Below, piece after piece: positions 44,045 through 52,766 of a stretch of 64,000 nucleotides of DNA. This stretch comes from Mycobacterium sp. PO1. Its GTDB lineage: Bacteria > Actinomycetota > Actinomycetes > Mycobacteriales > Mycobacteriaceae. Both the position numbers and the translations under genes were made by a program. The notes beneath the pieces were generated by a model. The model had not been told where the DNA came from. It saw nothing but the letters and a program-made list of their open reading frames with translations, and did no database searches. Within the stretch, counting starts at the first letter, position 1. Each line of letters opens with the position of its first letter. Where the stretch lies: contig NZ_BLTG01000010.1 in NCBI RefSeq assembly GCF_017312405.1, forward strand, positions 1-64,000, read 5' to 3'.

Positions 44045-44566
44045 ATGACGAGCAACTCCGACGACGACGACAACATCGAGATCATCGGCGGTGATCCGGC
44101 GGGAGCGGCCGATGAGCGCGGCGCCGACGGCAAGGCGCTGACCGACCTGGTCGAGCAGCCCGCCAAGGTGATGCGGATCGGCACCATGATCAAGCAGCTC
44201 CTCGAAGAGGTGCGCGCGGCTCCGTTGGACGAAGCCAGCCGCGGCCGGTTGCGCGACATCCACCGCACCAGCATCTCCGAACTCGAGGACGGGCTGGCTC
44301 CCGAACTGCGTGACGAGCTGGAGCGGCTGACGCTGCCGTTCACCGAGGACGGCGTCCCCTCCGACGCCGAGCTGCGCATCGCCCAGGCCCAGCTGGTCGG
44401 GTGGCTCGAGGGCCTCTTCCATGGAATCCAGACCGCGCTGTTCGCCCAGCAGATGGCGGCCCGCCAACAGTTGGAGCAGATGCGGCAGGGCGCGCTGCCT
44501 CCCGGCGTGAGCGTGCCGGGGCAGCGTGGCGGGCCGGGACACCCCGGCACCGGTCAGTACCTGTGA
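44045..44566 (+). CDS. bpa: Bacterial proteasome activator
   Basis: Bpa (PafE) forms a ring that opens the mycobacterial 20S proteasome without ATP. The 173-residue sequence has a disordered acidic N-terminus (SNSDDDDNIEIIGG), a helical core (MKQLLEEVRAAP-like, TLPFTEDGVPSDAELRIAQAQLVGWLEGLFHGIQTALFAQQM) and the C-terminal GQYL that docks into the proteasome pockets. Order matches Rv3780 directly upstream of wzt. ATG at 44045 is close to TAGGAGC. The wzt gene starts 1 base after its stop. Confidence 0.9.
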   Translation: MTSNSDDDDNIEIIGGDPAGAADERGADGKALTDLVEQPAKVMRIGTMIKQLLEEVRAAPLDEASRGRLRDIHRTSISELEDGLAPELRDELERLTLPFTEDGVPSDAELRIAQAQLVGWLEGLFHGIQTALFAQQMAARQQLEQMRQGALPPGVSVPGQRGGPGHPGTGQYL

Positions 44567-44567
44567 C

Positions 44568-45383
44568 ATGACCGATCCCGGTGAGCCCTGCATCGAGACC
44601 CGCAACGCGTGGGTCGAGTTCCCCATCTTCGATGCCAAGACCCGGTCGTTGAAAAAGGCCGTCCTCGGCAGAGCAGGCGGCGCAATCGGCCGCAACGACT
44701 CCAACGTCGTGGTGATCGAGGCGCTGCGCGACATCACGATGTCGCTGAAGATGGGTGATCGCGTCGGGTTGGTCGGCCACAACGGAGCCGGCAAGTCGAC
44801 GTTGCTGCGGTTGCTGTCGGGCATCTACGAACCGACCAGAGGCATGGCCAGCGTGCGCGGCCGGGTTGCTCCGGTGTTCGACCTCGGCGTCGGGATGGAC
44901 CCGGAGATCTCCGGTTTCGAGAACATCATCATCCGCGGCTTGTTCCTCGGGCAGACCCGCAAACAGATGCTGGCCAAGGTCGACGAGATCGCCGAGTTCA
45001 CCGAGCTCGGCGACTACCTGTCCATGCCGTTGCGCACGTATTCGACCGGTATGCGGGTGCGGCTGGCCATGGGTGTGGTGACCAGCATCGATCCCGAGAT
45101 ACTGCTGCTCGACGAAGGCATCGGCGCCGTCGACGCCGAGTTCCTGAAGAAGGCGCAGACCAGACTGGCCCAGCTGGTGGAACGCTCGGGCATCCTGGTG
45201 TTCGCCAGCCACTCCAACGAGTTCCTCGCGCGGTTGTGCAACACCGCGATGTGGATCGACCACGGCACCGTCAAGATGGAGGGTGGCATCGAGGACGTCG
45301 TGCGCGCCTACGAAGGTGACGACGCCGCCCGCCACGTCCGCGAAGTCCTCGAGGAGACCGGCCGGGAGAGCCGGCCGGCATGA
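44568..45383 (+). CDS. wzt: Galactan ABC exporter ATPase
   Basis: A 271-residue ATPase of the polysaccharide-export type: Walker A GLVGHNGAGKSTLLRLLSG, the O-antigen-exporter-like FDLGVGMDPEISGFENIIIRGLFLG, YSTGMRVRLAMGV signature and LLLDEGIGAVD. It lacks a carbohydrate-binding C-terminus. With Wzm it flips lipid-linked galactan across the membrane. ATG overlaps nothing but is two bases after the Bpa stop; its own stop overlaps glfT1 (ATGA). Equivalent to Rv3781. Confidence 0.92.
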   Translation: MTDPGEPCIETRNAWVEFPIFDAKTRSLKKAVLGRAGGAIGRNDSNVVVIEALRDITMSLKMGDRVGLVGHNGAGKSTLLRLLSGIYEPTRGMASVRGRVAPVFDLGVGMDPEISGFENIIIRGLFLGQTRKQMLAKVDEIAEFTELGDYLSMPLRTYSTGMRVRLAMGVVTSIDPEILLLDEGIGAVDAEFLKKAQTRLAQLVERSGILVFASHSNEFLARLCNTAMWIDHGTVKMEGGIEDVVRAYEGDDAARHVREVLEETGRESRPA

Positions 45384-46282
45384 CCAGCCCGATGATCTGC
45401 GCGGTCGTGGTCACCCATCGCCGCCCTGACGACCTCTCCAAGTCCCTCGATGCGCTCTGCTCGCAGAGCCGGCGGCCCGACCATCTGATCGTCGTCGACA
45501 ACGACCACGACGAACACGTCCAGGATCTGGTTGGCGGGCAACCGATCCCGACCACCTACCTGGGATCGCGACGCAACCTCGGCGGCGCCGGCGGGTTCGC
45601 GCTGGGGATGCTGCACGCGCTGAGCCTCGGCGCGGACTGGGTGTGGCTGGCCGATGACGACGGCCGCCCCCAGGACGCCGAGGTGCTGGCCACTCTGCTG
45701 GCCAGTGCCGAGCGCCACGGCCTCGCGGAGGTGTCGCCGATGATCTGCGATCTGGACCGCCCCGAACTGCTGGCCTTCCCGCTGCGGCGCGGCGTGGTGT
45801 GGCGTCGCTCGGTGAGTGAGCTGCGCGCCGAAGCACCGAACGAAGACCTGCTGCCCGGCATCGCGCACTTGTTCAACGGTGCGCTGTTTCGCGCCGAGAC
45901 GCTGGAGGCCACCGGCGTGCCCGACCTGCGGATGTTCATCCGCGGCGACGAGACCGAGATCCACCGCCGGTTGCTGCGCACGGGCCTGCCGTTCGGCACC
46001 TGCCTGGACGCGGTCTATCTGCATCCGCAGGGGGGCGACGAGTTCAAGCCGATCCTGGGCGGGCGCATGCACACCCAGTACCCCGACAATGCGATCAAGC
46101 GCTACTACACCTACCGCAACCGCGGATACCTACAGTCCCAGCCGGGCATGCGCAAGCTGATCCCCCAGGAGTGGGTGCGCTTCGGCTGGTACTTCCTGGT
46201 CTCGCGGCGCGACCCGGCCGGACTGGTCGAGTGGATCCGGTTGCGGCGCCTCGGTCGACGCGAAAGGTTCACCAGACCATGA
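45380..46282 (+). CDS. glfT1: Galactofuranosyltransferase GlfT1
   Basis: A GT2-family enzyme (300 residues) with ICAVVVTHRRPDDL, IVVDNDHDEHV, GSRRNLGGAGGFALGM, the metal-binding WLADDDGR and RGDETEIHRRL. GlfT1 adds the first galactofuranose residues to the rhamnosyl-GlcNAc linker lipid, starting galactan synthesis. It is coupled to both wzt and wzm by four-base overlaps. Equivalent to Rv3782. A stand-alone GT-A domain without the extra domains of GlfT2. Confidence 0.92.
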   Translation: MTSPMICAVVVTHRRPDDLSKSLDALCSQSRRPDHLIVVDNDHDEHVQDLVGGQPIPTTYLGSRRNLGGAGGFALGMLHALSLGADWVWLADDDGRPQDAEVLATLLASAERHGLAEVSPMICDLDRPELLAFPLRRGVVWRRSVSELRAEAPNEDLLPGIAHLFNGALFRAETLEATGVPDLRMFIRGDETEIHRRLLRTGLPFGTCLDAVYLHPQGGDEFKPILGGRMHTQYPDNAIKRYYTYRNRGYLQSQPGMRKLIPQEWVRFGWYFLVSRRDPAGLVEWIRLRRLGRRERFTRP

Positions 46283-47109
46283 CGTTCCTGGACGCCGCTG
46301 CCCAGTCGAAGACGTTCCGGCGGGCGTGGGGCGACCTCGTCGACGGCTTCGGCAAGCGCGAGTTGTGGCTGCACCTGGGCTGGCAGGACATCAAGCAGCG
46401 CTACCGGCGGTCGGTGCTCGGCCCGTTCTGGATCACGATCGCCACCGGCACCACCGCGGTCGCGATGGGTGGGCTGTACTCGAAGTTGTTCAAACTCGAG
46501 CTGTCCGAACATCTTCCGTATGTGACCCTCGGCTTGATCATCTGGAATCTGATCAACGCCTCGATCCTCGAGGGCGCCGAGGTGTTCATCGCCAACGAGG
46601 GCCTGATCAAACAGCTGCCGACCCCGCTGTCGGTGCACGTCTACCGGCTGGTGTGGCGGCAGATGATCCTGTTCGCCCACAACATCATCATCTTCGTGAT
46701 CATCGCGATCATCTTCCCCAAACCCTGGCAGTGGACCGATCTCTCGTTCATCCCCGCGCTCGCGTTGATCGCGCTGAACTGCGTGTGGGTGGCGCTGTGC
46801 TTCGGCATCCTCGCCACGCGCTACCGCGATATCGGCCCGCTGCTGACCTCGCTGGTGCAGCTGCTGTTCTTCATGACGCCCATCATCTGGAACGAGGCGA
46901 CGCTGCAGAGCCAGGGCGCCGGGGACTGGGCCCGGATCGTCGAGCTCAACCCCCTGCTGCACTACCTCGACATCGTGCGCGCCCCGCTGCTGGGCGCCGA
47001 GCAGCAACTGCACCACTGGGTGATCGTCATCGCGCTCACCGTGATCGGCTGGCTGTTCGCGGCGCTGGCCATGCGGCAGTACCGCGCCCGGGTGCCCTAC
47101 TGGGTCTGA
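46279..47109 (+). CDS. wzm: Galactan ABC exporter permease
   Basis: An ABC-2 type permease of 276 residues with six predicted helices, beginning with the amphipathic ELWLHLGWQDIKQRYRRSVLGPFW segment typical of Wzm and including FFMTPIIWNEATL and PLLHYLDIVRAPLLG. Pairs with Wzt. Equivalent to Rv3783. It ends 7 bases before a convergent gene, where the synteny with the cell-wall cluster is interrupted until gtrA. Confidence 0.92.
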   Translation: MTFLDAAAQSKTFRRAWGDLVDGFGKRELWLHLGWQDIKQRYRRSVLGPFWITIATGTTAVAMGGLYSKLFKLELSEHLPYVTLGLIIWNLINASILEGAEVFIANEGLIKQLPTPLSVHVYRLVWRQMILFAHNIIIFVIIAIIFPKPWQWTDLSFIPALALIALNCVWVALCFGILATRYRDIGPLLTSLVQLLFFMTPIIWNEATLQSQGAGDWARIVELNPLLHYLDIVRAPLLGAEQQLHHWVIVIALTVIGWLFAALAMRQYRARVPYWV

Positions 47110-47116
47110 GAACCGC

Positions 47117-47557
47117 TCAGCCGGGCACGGAGCCGTCGGGCTCGGGCCCGAACACGAACCGCCGCCCGGTCAGCGACTCGGGAGTCACCCGGACGAACCG
47201 CAGCTTCTGGGTGGCGACCCACGGGTAGAGGCCGGCCCGCTCGGCCTTGTCGATCTCCTCCGAGGTCGACAGCATGTGTGCGGTGCCGCGCAGCACGACG
47301 CTCCAGCCCTCGGCGACATTGTGATCGTCGGCTTCGAACACCACGTGCTCGTTGAGCACCGACGTCAGCAGCTTGGTGCCTTCGGCGGTGCGGAACAGCA
47401 GCGTCCTGTCCTGGACGACGAAATTGACCGGGAAGATCTCGGTCCACCCGGCCACCGTGGTGACGAGGCGGCCCAGCGAGACGCTGGAGAGCAGATCCCA
47501 GCTGTCCTTCTCGGTGAGCTCGGTGATCGGCGCCTGGGGCGCGTCGGTGGTGTTCAT
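47117..47557 (-). CDS. Pyridoxamine 5'-phosphate oxidase family protein
   Basis: A split-barrel flavin-binding protein of 146 residues: DLLSSVSLGRLVTTVAGWTEIFPVNFVVQDRTLLFRTAEGTKL, FEADDHNVAEGWSVVLRGTAHM and RFVRVTPESLTGRRF. Members of this mycobacterial group bind FMN, F420 or haem; which one cannot be told. ATG at 47557 is the first with a normal N-terminus. Confidence 0.83.
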   Translation of the reverse strand: MNTTDAPQAPITELTEKDSWDLLSSVSLGRLVTTVAGWTEIFPVNFVVQDRTLLFRTAEGTKLLTSVLNEHVVFEADDHNVAEGWSVVLRGTAHMLSTSEEIDKAERAGLYPWVATQKLRFVRVTPESLTGRRFVFGPEPDGSVPG

Positions 47558-47663
47558 GATCCCATCGTCGGCGCCCGCCCGGCCCACCCCTAGGGGCGGG
47601 GGTCGCCGCAGGTCAGGGTCCAATGGCACTTCCCGGAGGCACCGGCGACGGTGATCTGCGCAC

Positions 47664-48125
47664 TCAGCGGCGCGGCGGGGGCATCCGGACGGCCGCGTTG
47701 ATGCGGTTCCATGCGTTGATGGTGACAGCCATGGCGATCACCTGCCCCAGTTCCCGGTCGGTGAACGCCGCAGCCGCCCGCTCATAGACCTCGTCGCTCA
47801 CCCCGTCCTCACCGAGGCGGGTGATGGCCTCGGTGAGCGCCAGCGCCGCGCGCTCGCGGTCGGTGAACACCTCGCCGGCCTCCGCCCATGCGGCCAGCAG
47901 GTCGAGCTTCTGGTCGGCGACGCCGTGTTTGCGGGCATCGCGCAGGTGCATGTCGAGGCAGAACGCGCAGTGGTTGAGCTGCGAGGCGCGGATCTTGATC
48001 AGCTCGGCGAGGTCCGACTCGACGTCCCGGGCGGACGCGGTGGACAGCGTCATCATCGCGTCGTACAACTCGGGGGAGGCCTTATAGATCTTCACGCGTG
48101 CCGGTGGGGTCAGTGTCTGTGTCAT
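47664..48125 (-). CDS. AhpD-like carboxymuconolactone decarboxylase family protein
   Basis: A 153-residue all-helical protein with the redox motif CAFCLDMH (CxxC plus His) in LNHCAFCLDMHLRDARKHG, as in AhpD-type alkylhydroperoxidases. Likely a thiol peroxidase or reductase. ATG at 48125 has TAGCGT (48133-48138, minus) 7 bases upstream. Divergent from a MocR-type regulator, which probably controls it. Confidence 0.87.
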   Translation of the reverse strand: MTQTLTPPARVKIYKASPELYDAMMTLSTASARDVESDLAELIKIRASQLNHCAFCLDMHLRDARKHGVADQKLDLLAAWAEAGEVFTDRERAALALTEAITRLGEDGVSDEVYERAAAAFTDRELGQVIAMAVTINAWNRINAAVRMPPPRR

Positions 48126-48132
48126 GAATTCG

Positions 48133-48192
48133 ACGCTACTGCGCATTGGCCCTTGTTCTTGGTTCAATACCGGGGTGGTTTCTTGGGCCAAT
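48133..48192. promoter_or_regulatory. Divergent promoters and inverted repeat of the ahpD-like/MocR pair
   Basis: ATTGGCCC (48145-48152) and GGGCCAAT (48185-48192) are perfect inverted 8-mers 32 bases apart. They bracket TTCAAT (48163-48168), the -10 six bases before the GTG at 48175; TAGCGT (48133-48138) is the opposite -10. A MocR operator is likely. Confidence 0.5.
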
Positions 48193-49584
48193 TCCGGTCG
48201 TCGCGATCTCCATCTGGATCTGCGCTCGGCGCTCACCCCCGGGGCGAGAGGCGCCAAAGACGCTCTGATCGGCGCACTGCGCGACGCGGTCCGCTCCGGC
48301 CGGCTGCGCCCCGGCACGGCGCTGCCGCCGTCCCGCACGCTGGCCACCGATCTGGGGCTGGCCCGCAACACCGTCGCCGACGCGTACGCCGAACTGGTCG
48401 CCGAGGGCTGGCTGGACTCCCGGCAGGGTGCGGGCACCTGGGTCGTCGACGTGGTGCGCCCGGCCCAGCCCTCCCGCCGGCCCCGGCGCATCGGCACCGA
48501 ACCGGTCCACAACCTGATGCCCGGGTGCCCGGATGTGGCCGAGTTCCCCCGCAGCACCTGGTCGGCGTGCGCGCGCCGGGCACTGACTCGGGCGCCGAAC
48601 TCGGCGCTGCGGATGGGTGATCCCCGCGGCCGGCCCGAGTTGCGCAGCGCGCTGGCGGAATACCTTGCGCGGGCCCGCGGCGTGCGCACCTCCGACGAGT
48701 CGATCGTCATCTGCGCCGGCGTGCGCCACGCCGTCGAACTGCTGGGACGCACTCTCGGTGGACCCGTCGCGGTGGAGGCCTACGGCCTGTTCCTGTTTCG
48801 TGATGCGCTCGTCGCCGCCGGATCCGGCACAGTGCCGATCGGCGTCGACGACGACGGCGCGCGGGTCGACGAACTCGATGACCAGCGGGTCCCGGCCGTG
48901 CTGTTGACCCCGGCACATCACAACCCGTTCGGGGTGCCTCTGCATCCGCGCCGGCGCACCGCGGTCGTCGAATGGGCGCAACGCACCGGCGGATTCGTGC
49001 TCGACGACGACTACGACGGCGAGTTCCGCTACGACCGCCAGCCGGTCGGTGCGCTGCAGGCGCTGGACCCGCAGCGGGTGGTGTATCTGGGGTCGACCAG
49101 CAAGAGCTTGTCGCAGGTGCTTCGGCTGGGCTGGCTCGCGCTGCCCGAGGAACTGGTCGACGGGGTGGTGGAAGCCGCTGGCGGACAACAATTCTCCGTC
49201 TCGGCGCTCGAGCAGCTCACGTTGGCCGAGTTCATCGCCGGAGGTCACTACGACCATCACATCCGACGCATGCGGGCGCGCTACCGCCGCCGCCGGGATC
49301 ACCTGGTTGCCGCCCTGTCACCGTTCAAAGTCGACGTCCGCGGGGTCTCCGCCGGCGTCAGCGCACTGGTGAACCTGCCCGACGGTGCCGAGCCCGAAGT
49401 ACTGCGCCGAGCCGGCGAGGCGGGCATCACGCTCACCGGGTTGTCGATGATGCGCCACCCCGACGCCGACCCTGCCCTGCCCGCGCCCGACGGACTGATC
49501 GTCGGGTTCGCCGCCCCCGCCGAGCACGCCTTCACCGCGGCCGTGTCCGCCCTTTGTGACGTGTTGCGCGCCAGCGGCATATAG
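48175..49584 (+). CDS. MocR/PdxR-type regulator (GntR domain fused to aminotransferase domain)
   Basis: An N-terminal GntR winged helix (LRDAVRSGRLRPGTALPPSRTLATDLGLARNTVADAYAELVAEGWL) is joined to a class I aminotransferase-like domain with LTPAHHNPFGVPL, LDDDYDGEFRY and the PLP lysine in YLGSTSKSLSQVLRLGW. Such proteins use PLP or its adduct as an effector. GTG at 48175 (469 residues) has TTCAAT six bases upstream; ATG at 48124 would overlap the divergent gene and is less likely. Target probably the AhpD-like gene; a role in PLP control cannot be excluded. Confidence 0.87.
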   Translation: MVSWANSGRRDLHLDLRSALTPGARGAKDALIGALRDAVRSGRLRPGTALPPSRTLATDLGLARNTVADAYAELVAEGWLDSRQGAGTWVVDVVRPAQPSRRPRRIGTEPVHNLMPGCPDVAEFPRSTWSACARRALTRAPNSALRMGDPRGRPELRSALAEYLARARGVRTSDESIVICAGVRHAVELLGRTLGGPVAVEAYGLFLFRDALVAAGSGTVPIGVDDDGARVDELDDQRVPAVLLTPAHHNPFGVPLHPRRRTAVVEWAQRTGGFVLDDDYDGEFRYDRQPVGALQALDPQRVVYLGSTSKSLSQVLRLGWLALPEELVDGVVEAAGGQQFSVSALEQLTLAEFIAGGHYDHHIRRMRARYRRRRDHLVAALSPFKVDVRGVSAGVSALVNLPDGAEPEVLRRAGEAGITLTGLSMMRHPDADPALPAPDGLIVGFAAPAEHAFTAAVSALCDVLRASGI

Positions 49585-49593
49585 CCTCCGATC

Positions 49594-50067
49594 ATGGCCG
49601 GTGCACCGCAGCGACTGATCCAACGGATTTCCCGAACCTCACTGGGCTACAAATTCGTTTCGAGTGTTCCCCCCAAGCTGGACCCGGCGCTGCTGCGGCT
49701 GACCGGCGGGCGGTTCAGCTTCGGTTATCCGCTACCGGTGATGCTGCTGACCACCACAGGCGCGAAGTCGGGACTGCAGCGCTCGTCGCCGCTGGTCTAC
49801 ATCACCGACGGTGATTCCCTGATCCTCGTCGCCTCCAACTTCGGCAGGACCGGACACCCGGCGTGGTACCGCAACCTGAAGGCCCACCCCGCCGTGGACG
49901 TGCTCGCCGGCAGGCGCAGCGGCAGATACACCGCCACCGAGGTCACCGACCCGGGCGAGCGGGACCGGGCATGGGCCGAAGCCGTGCGGGTGTATCCCGG
50001 GTACGAGGACTACGTGGCACGCGCGCAGGGCCGCGTCATCCCCGTCGTCCGACTCACCCGCACCTGA
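49594..50067 (+). CDS. Deazaflavin (F420)-dependent nitroreductase family protein
   Basis: A 157-residue Ddn-like split barrel with the family core PVMLLTTTGAKSGLQRSSPLVYI, LILVASNFGRTGHPAWYRNLKAHP and the C-terminal GYEDYVARAQGRVIPVVRLTR. Ddn relatives use F420H2 to reduce quinones and nitro compounds. TAGCCT (49582-49587) contains the stop of the preceding gene and sits 6 bases before the ATG, so it may have its own leaderless mRNA. Confidence 0.9.
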   Translation: MAGAPQRLIQRISRTSLGYKFVSSVPPKLDPALLRLTGGRFSFGYPLPVMLLTTTGAKSGLQRSSPLVYITDGDSLILVASNFGRTGHPAWYRNLKAHPAVDVLAGRRSGRYTATEVTDPGERDRAWAEAVRVYPGYEDYVARAQGRVIPVVRLTRT

Positions 50068-50175
50068 GAAGACAGCGCCGTCACCGTTGATACTGCGTTC
50101 ACGGTGGGGTTTTCTCGGTTTTTCCCGCGGTGGTCGCAGTCTCAACGTCAGGGGCTGACCCCGTAAGCTGCCCGG

Positions 50176-50586
50176 GTGGCCGAGCCCCCATTGTCCCCGC
50201 AGCTGAGCCTCAGAACTCAGATCGTGCGATTCATCGTCACCGGCGGGCTGGCCGCGGTGGTGGACTTCGGCCTCTACATAGCGTTGCTCGCCGCCGGACT
50301 GCACGTCAACGTCGCCAAGACGCTGAGTTTCATCGCCGGCACCACCACCGCCTACCTGATAAATCGGCGCTGGACCTTCCAGGCCCCGCCCAGCACGGCG
50401 CGCTTCATCGCCGTCGCGGTGCTCTACGCCGTGACCTACGCGGTGCAGGTCGGCATCAACTACGTGCTCTACCTGCAGTTCGAGGACAAGTCCTGGGGGG
50501 TGCCGGTCGCGTTCGTGATCGCCCAGGGCACCGCCACGGTCATCAACTTCATCGTCCAGCGCGCAGTGATCTTCCGGCTGCGCTGA
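50176..50586 (+). CDS. GtrA family membrane protein of the arabinan cluster
   Basis: A 136-residue protein with four membrane helices of the GtrA type ([42 protein letters not shown]). It matches Rv3789, placed directly before dprE1; that protein has been proposed to flip decaprenyl-phosphoarabinose or to scaffold arabinosyltransferases. GTG at 50176 has TAAGCT (50164-50169) 6 bases upstream. Confidence 0.9.
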   Translation: MAEPPLSPQLSLRTQIVRFIVTGGLAAVVDFGLYIALLAAGLHVNVAKTLSFIAGTTTAYLINRRWTFQAPPSTARFIAVAVLYAVTYAVQVGINYVLYLQFEDKSWGVPVAFVIAQGTATVINFIVQRAVIFRLR

Positions 50587-50618
50587 GTGCCGCGGCACAG
50601 GCGGTACCCTCTGTGACG

Positions 50619-52001
50619 ATGTTGCGCACCGACTTCCCGACCACCGCCAAGCGGCTCACCGGGTGGGGCCGCACCGCGCCCTCCGTGGCGCAGGTGCTGT
50701 CGCCGCCCGACCCGGACGTGGTCGTCGAAGCGGTGACCCGTGCCGCCGAAGGCGGTGGCCGGGGGGTCGTCGCCCGTGGGTTGGGTCGCTCCTACGGCGA
50801 CAACGCCCAGAACGGCGGCGGGCTGGTCATCGACATGAGCGCGTTGAACCGCATCCATTCCATCAACGCCGACGACGCGCTGGTCGACCTCGATGCCGGG
50901 GTGAACCTCGACCAGTTGATGCGCGCCGCCCTGCCCCTCGGGCTGTGGGTGCCGGTGCTTCCCGGCACCCGCCAGGTCACCGTCGGTGGTGCGATCGCCT
51001 GTGACATCCACGGAAAGAACCACCACAGCGCCGGCAGCTTCGGTAACCACGTCCGCGCGATGGACCTGCTGACTGCAGACGGCGAGGTGCGCACGCTGAC
51101 TCCGACGGGTCCGGACGCCGAGTTGTTCTGGGCCACCGTCGGCGGCAACGGCCTGACCGGCATCATCCTGCGCGCCACCATCGCGATGACACCGACCGAG
51201 ACGGCGTACTTCATCGCCGACGGAGACGTCACCGCCGGACTGGACGAGACGATCGCCTTTCACAGCGACGGCACCGAGGACAACTACACCTACTCCAGTG
51301 CCTGGTTCGACGCGATGAGCGCGCCGCCCAAGCTGGGGCGCGCGGTCATCTCCCGCGGCTCCCTGGCGACGCTGGATCAGCTGCCCGTCAAGCTGCAGAA
51401 AGACCCCCTGAAGTTCGACGCCCCGCAGTACTTCACCGCGCCGGACATCTTCCCCAGCGGCCTGGGCAACAAGCCGATCTTCGGCGCGATGACCGAACTG
51501 TGGTACCGGATGGGCAAGACCTACCGCGGCAAGACCCAGAACCTGACGCAGTTCTACCACCCGTTGGACATGGTCGGAGAGTGGAACCGCGCGTACGGTT
51601 CGGTCGGTTTCACCCAGTACCAGTTCGTCGTCCCCACCGAGGCGGTCGACGAGTTCAAAGGCATCATGAAAGACATCCAGCGCTCGGGTCACTACTCGTT
51701 CCTCAATGTCTTCAAACTGTTCGGCCCGGGAAACGATGCGCCGCTGAGCTTTCCGATTCCCGGCTGGAATGTCTGCGTCGACTTCCAGATCAAGGCCGGG
51801 CTCAACGAATTCCTCAACTCACTCGACAAGCGGGTGCTGCAGTTCGGCGGCCGGCTCTACACCGCCAAGGACTCCCGCACCACCGCCGCCACCTTCCACG
51901 CCATGTATCCCCGCATCGACGAGTGGATCGCCCTGCGCCGCAAGGTCGACCCGCACGGGGTGTTCGTCTCCGACATGGCCAGACGACTGGAGCTGCAGTA
52001 G
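50619..52001 (+). CDS. dprE1: Decaprenylphosphoryl-beta-D-ribose 2'-oxidase
   Basis: The 460-residue flavoenzyme shows the FAD PCMH domain ([51 protein letters not shown]) and the substrate domain with Cys386 in PGWNVCVDF, the residue equivalent to the M. tuberculosis cysteine trapped by benzothiazinones. DprE1 oxidises decaprenyl-phosphoribose to the 2'-keto form in the periplasm-facing arabinan pathway. ATG at 50619; TACCCT is 8 bases upstream. Stop abuts dprE2. Confidence 0.96.
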   Translation: MLRTDFPTTAKRLTGWGRTAPSVAQVLSPPDPDVVVEAVTRAAEGGGRGVVARGLGRSYGDNAQNGGGLVIDMSALNRIHSINADDALVDLDAGVNLDQLMRAALPLGLWVPVLPGTRQVTVGGAIACDIHGKNHHSAGSFGNHVRAMDLLTADGEVRTLTPTGPDAELFWATVGGNGLTGIILRATIAMTPTETAYFIADGDVTAGLDETIAFHSDGTEDNYTYSSAWFDAMSAPPKLGRAVISRGSLATLDQLPVKLQKDPLKFDAPQYFTAPDIFPSGLGNKPIFGAMTELWYRMGKTYRGKTQNLTQFYHPLDMVGEWNRAYGSVGFTQYQFVVPTEAVDEFKGIMKDIQRSGHYSFLNVFKLFGPGNDAPLSFPIPGWNVCVDFQIKAGLNEFLNSLDKRVLQFGGRLYTAKDSRTTAATFHAMYPRIDEWIALRRKVDPHGVFVSDMARRLELQ

Positions 52002-52766
52002 ATGGTCTTCGACGCCACTGGTAACCCGCAGACGATTCTGCTGCTGGGCGGCACCTCGGAAATCGGGCTGGCGATCTGTGAACGCTACCTGCGCAACGCG
52101 CCGGCCCGGGTGGTGCTGGCCTGCATGCCCGGAGATCCGTTGCGCGACACAGCGAAAGCCCAACTCACCCAGTCCGGCGCCAAGTCGGTTGAGGTCATCG
52201 ACTTCGACGCCGTCGACACCGGCAGCCACCCCACGGTCATCGACGAGGCGTTCGCCGGCGGCGATGTGGACGTGGCGATCGTCGCGTTCGGGTTACTCGG
52301 AGACGCCGAGGAACTGTGGCAGAACCAGCGCAAGGCGGTGCAGATCGCCGAGATCAACTACACCGCAGCGGTGTCGGTCGGGGTACTGCTCGGCGACAAG
52401 ATGCGTGCCCAGGGCTTCGGCCAGATCATCGCGATGAGCTCGGCGGCAGGTGAGCGGGTCCGGCGGTCGAACTTCGTCTACGGCTCCACCAAGGCCGGAC
52501 TCGACGGCTTCTACCTCGGTTTGGGAGAGGCGTTGCGCGAGTACGGGGTCCGGGTGCTGGTCATCCGTCCCGGCCAGGTGCGCACCCGGATGAGTGCCCA
52601 CGTCAAGGAGGCGCCGCTGACCGTCGACAAGGAGTATGTCGCCGATCTCGCCGTCACCGCGTCGGCGAAGGGCAAAGAACTGGTGTGGGCGCCGGGAGCG
52701 TTCCGGTACGTGATGATGGTGTTGCGGCACATCCCCCGCCCGATCTTCCGCAGGCTGCCCATCTGA
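52002..52766 (+). CDS. dprE2: Decaprenylphosphoryl-2-keto-ribose reductase
   Basis: A 254-residue SDR partner of DprE1: [41 protein letters not shown] (Ser-Tyr-Lys) and [12 protein letters not shown]. It reduces the keto intermediate to decaprenyl-phosphoarabinose, the only arabinose donor for arabinogalactan and LAM. Its ATG immediately follows the dprE1 stop, and its own stop shares a base with the aftA start (TGATG). Confidence 0.95.
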   Translation: MVFDATGNPQTILLLGGTSEIGLAICERYLRNAPARVVLACMPGDPLRDTAKAQLTQSGAKSVEVIDFDAVDTGSHPTVIDEAFAGGDVDVAIVAFGLLGDAEELWQNQRKAVQIAEINYTAAVSVGVLLGDKMRAQGFGQIIAMSSAAGERVRRSNFVYGSTKAGLDGFYLGLGEALREYGVRVLVIRPGQVRTRMSAHVKEAPLTVDKEYVADLAVTASAKGKELVWAPGAFRYVMMVLRHIPRPIFRRLPI

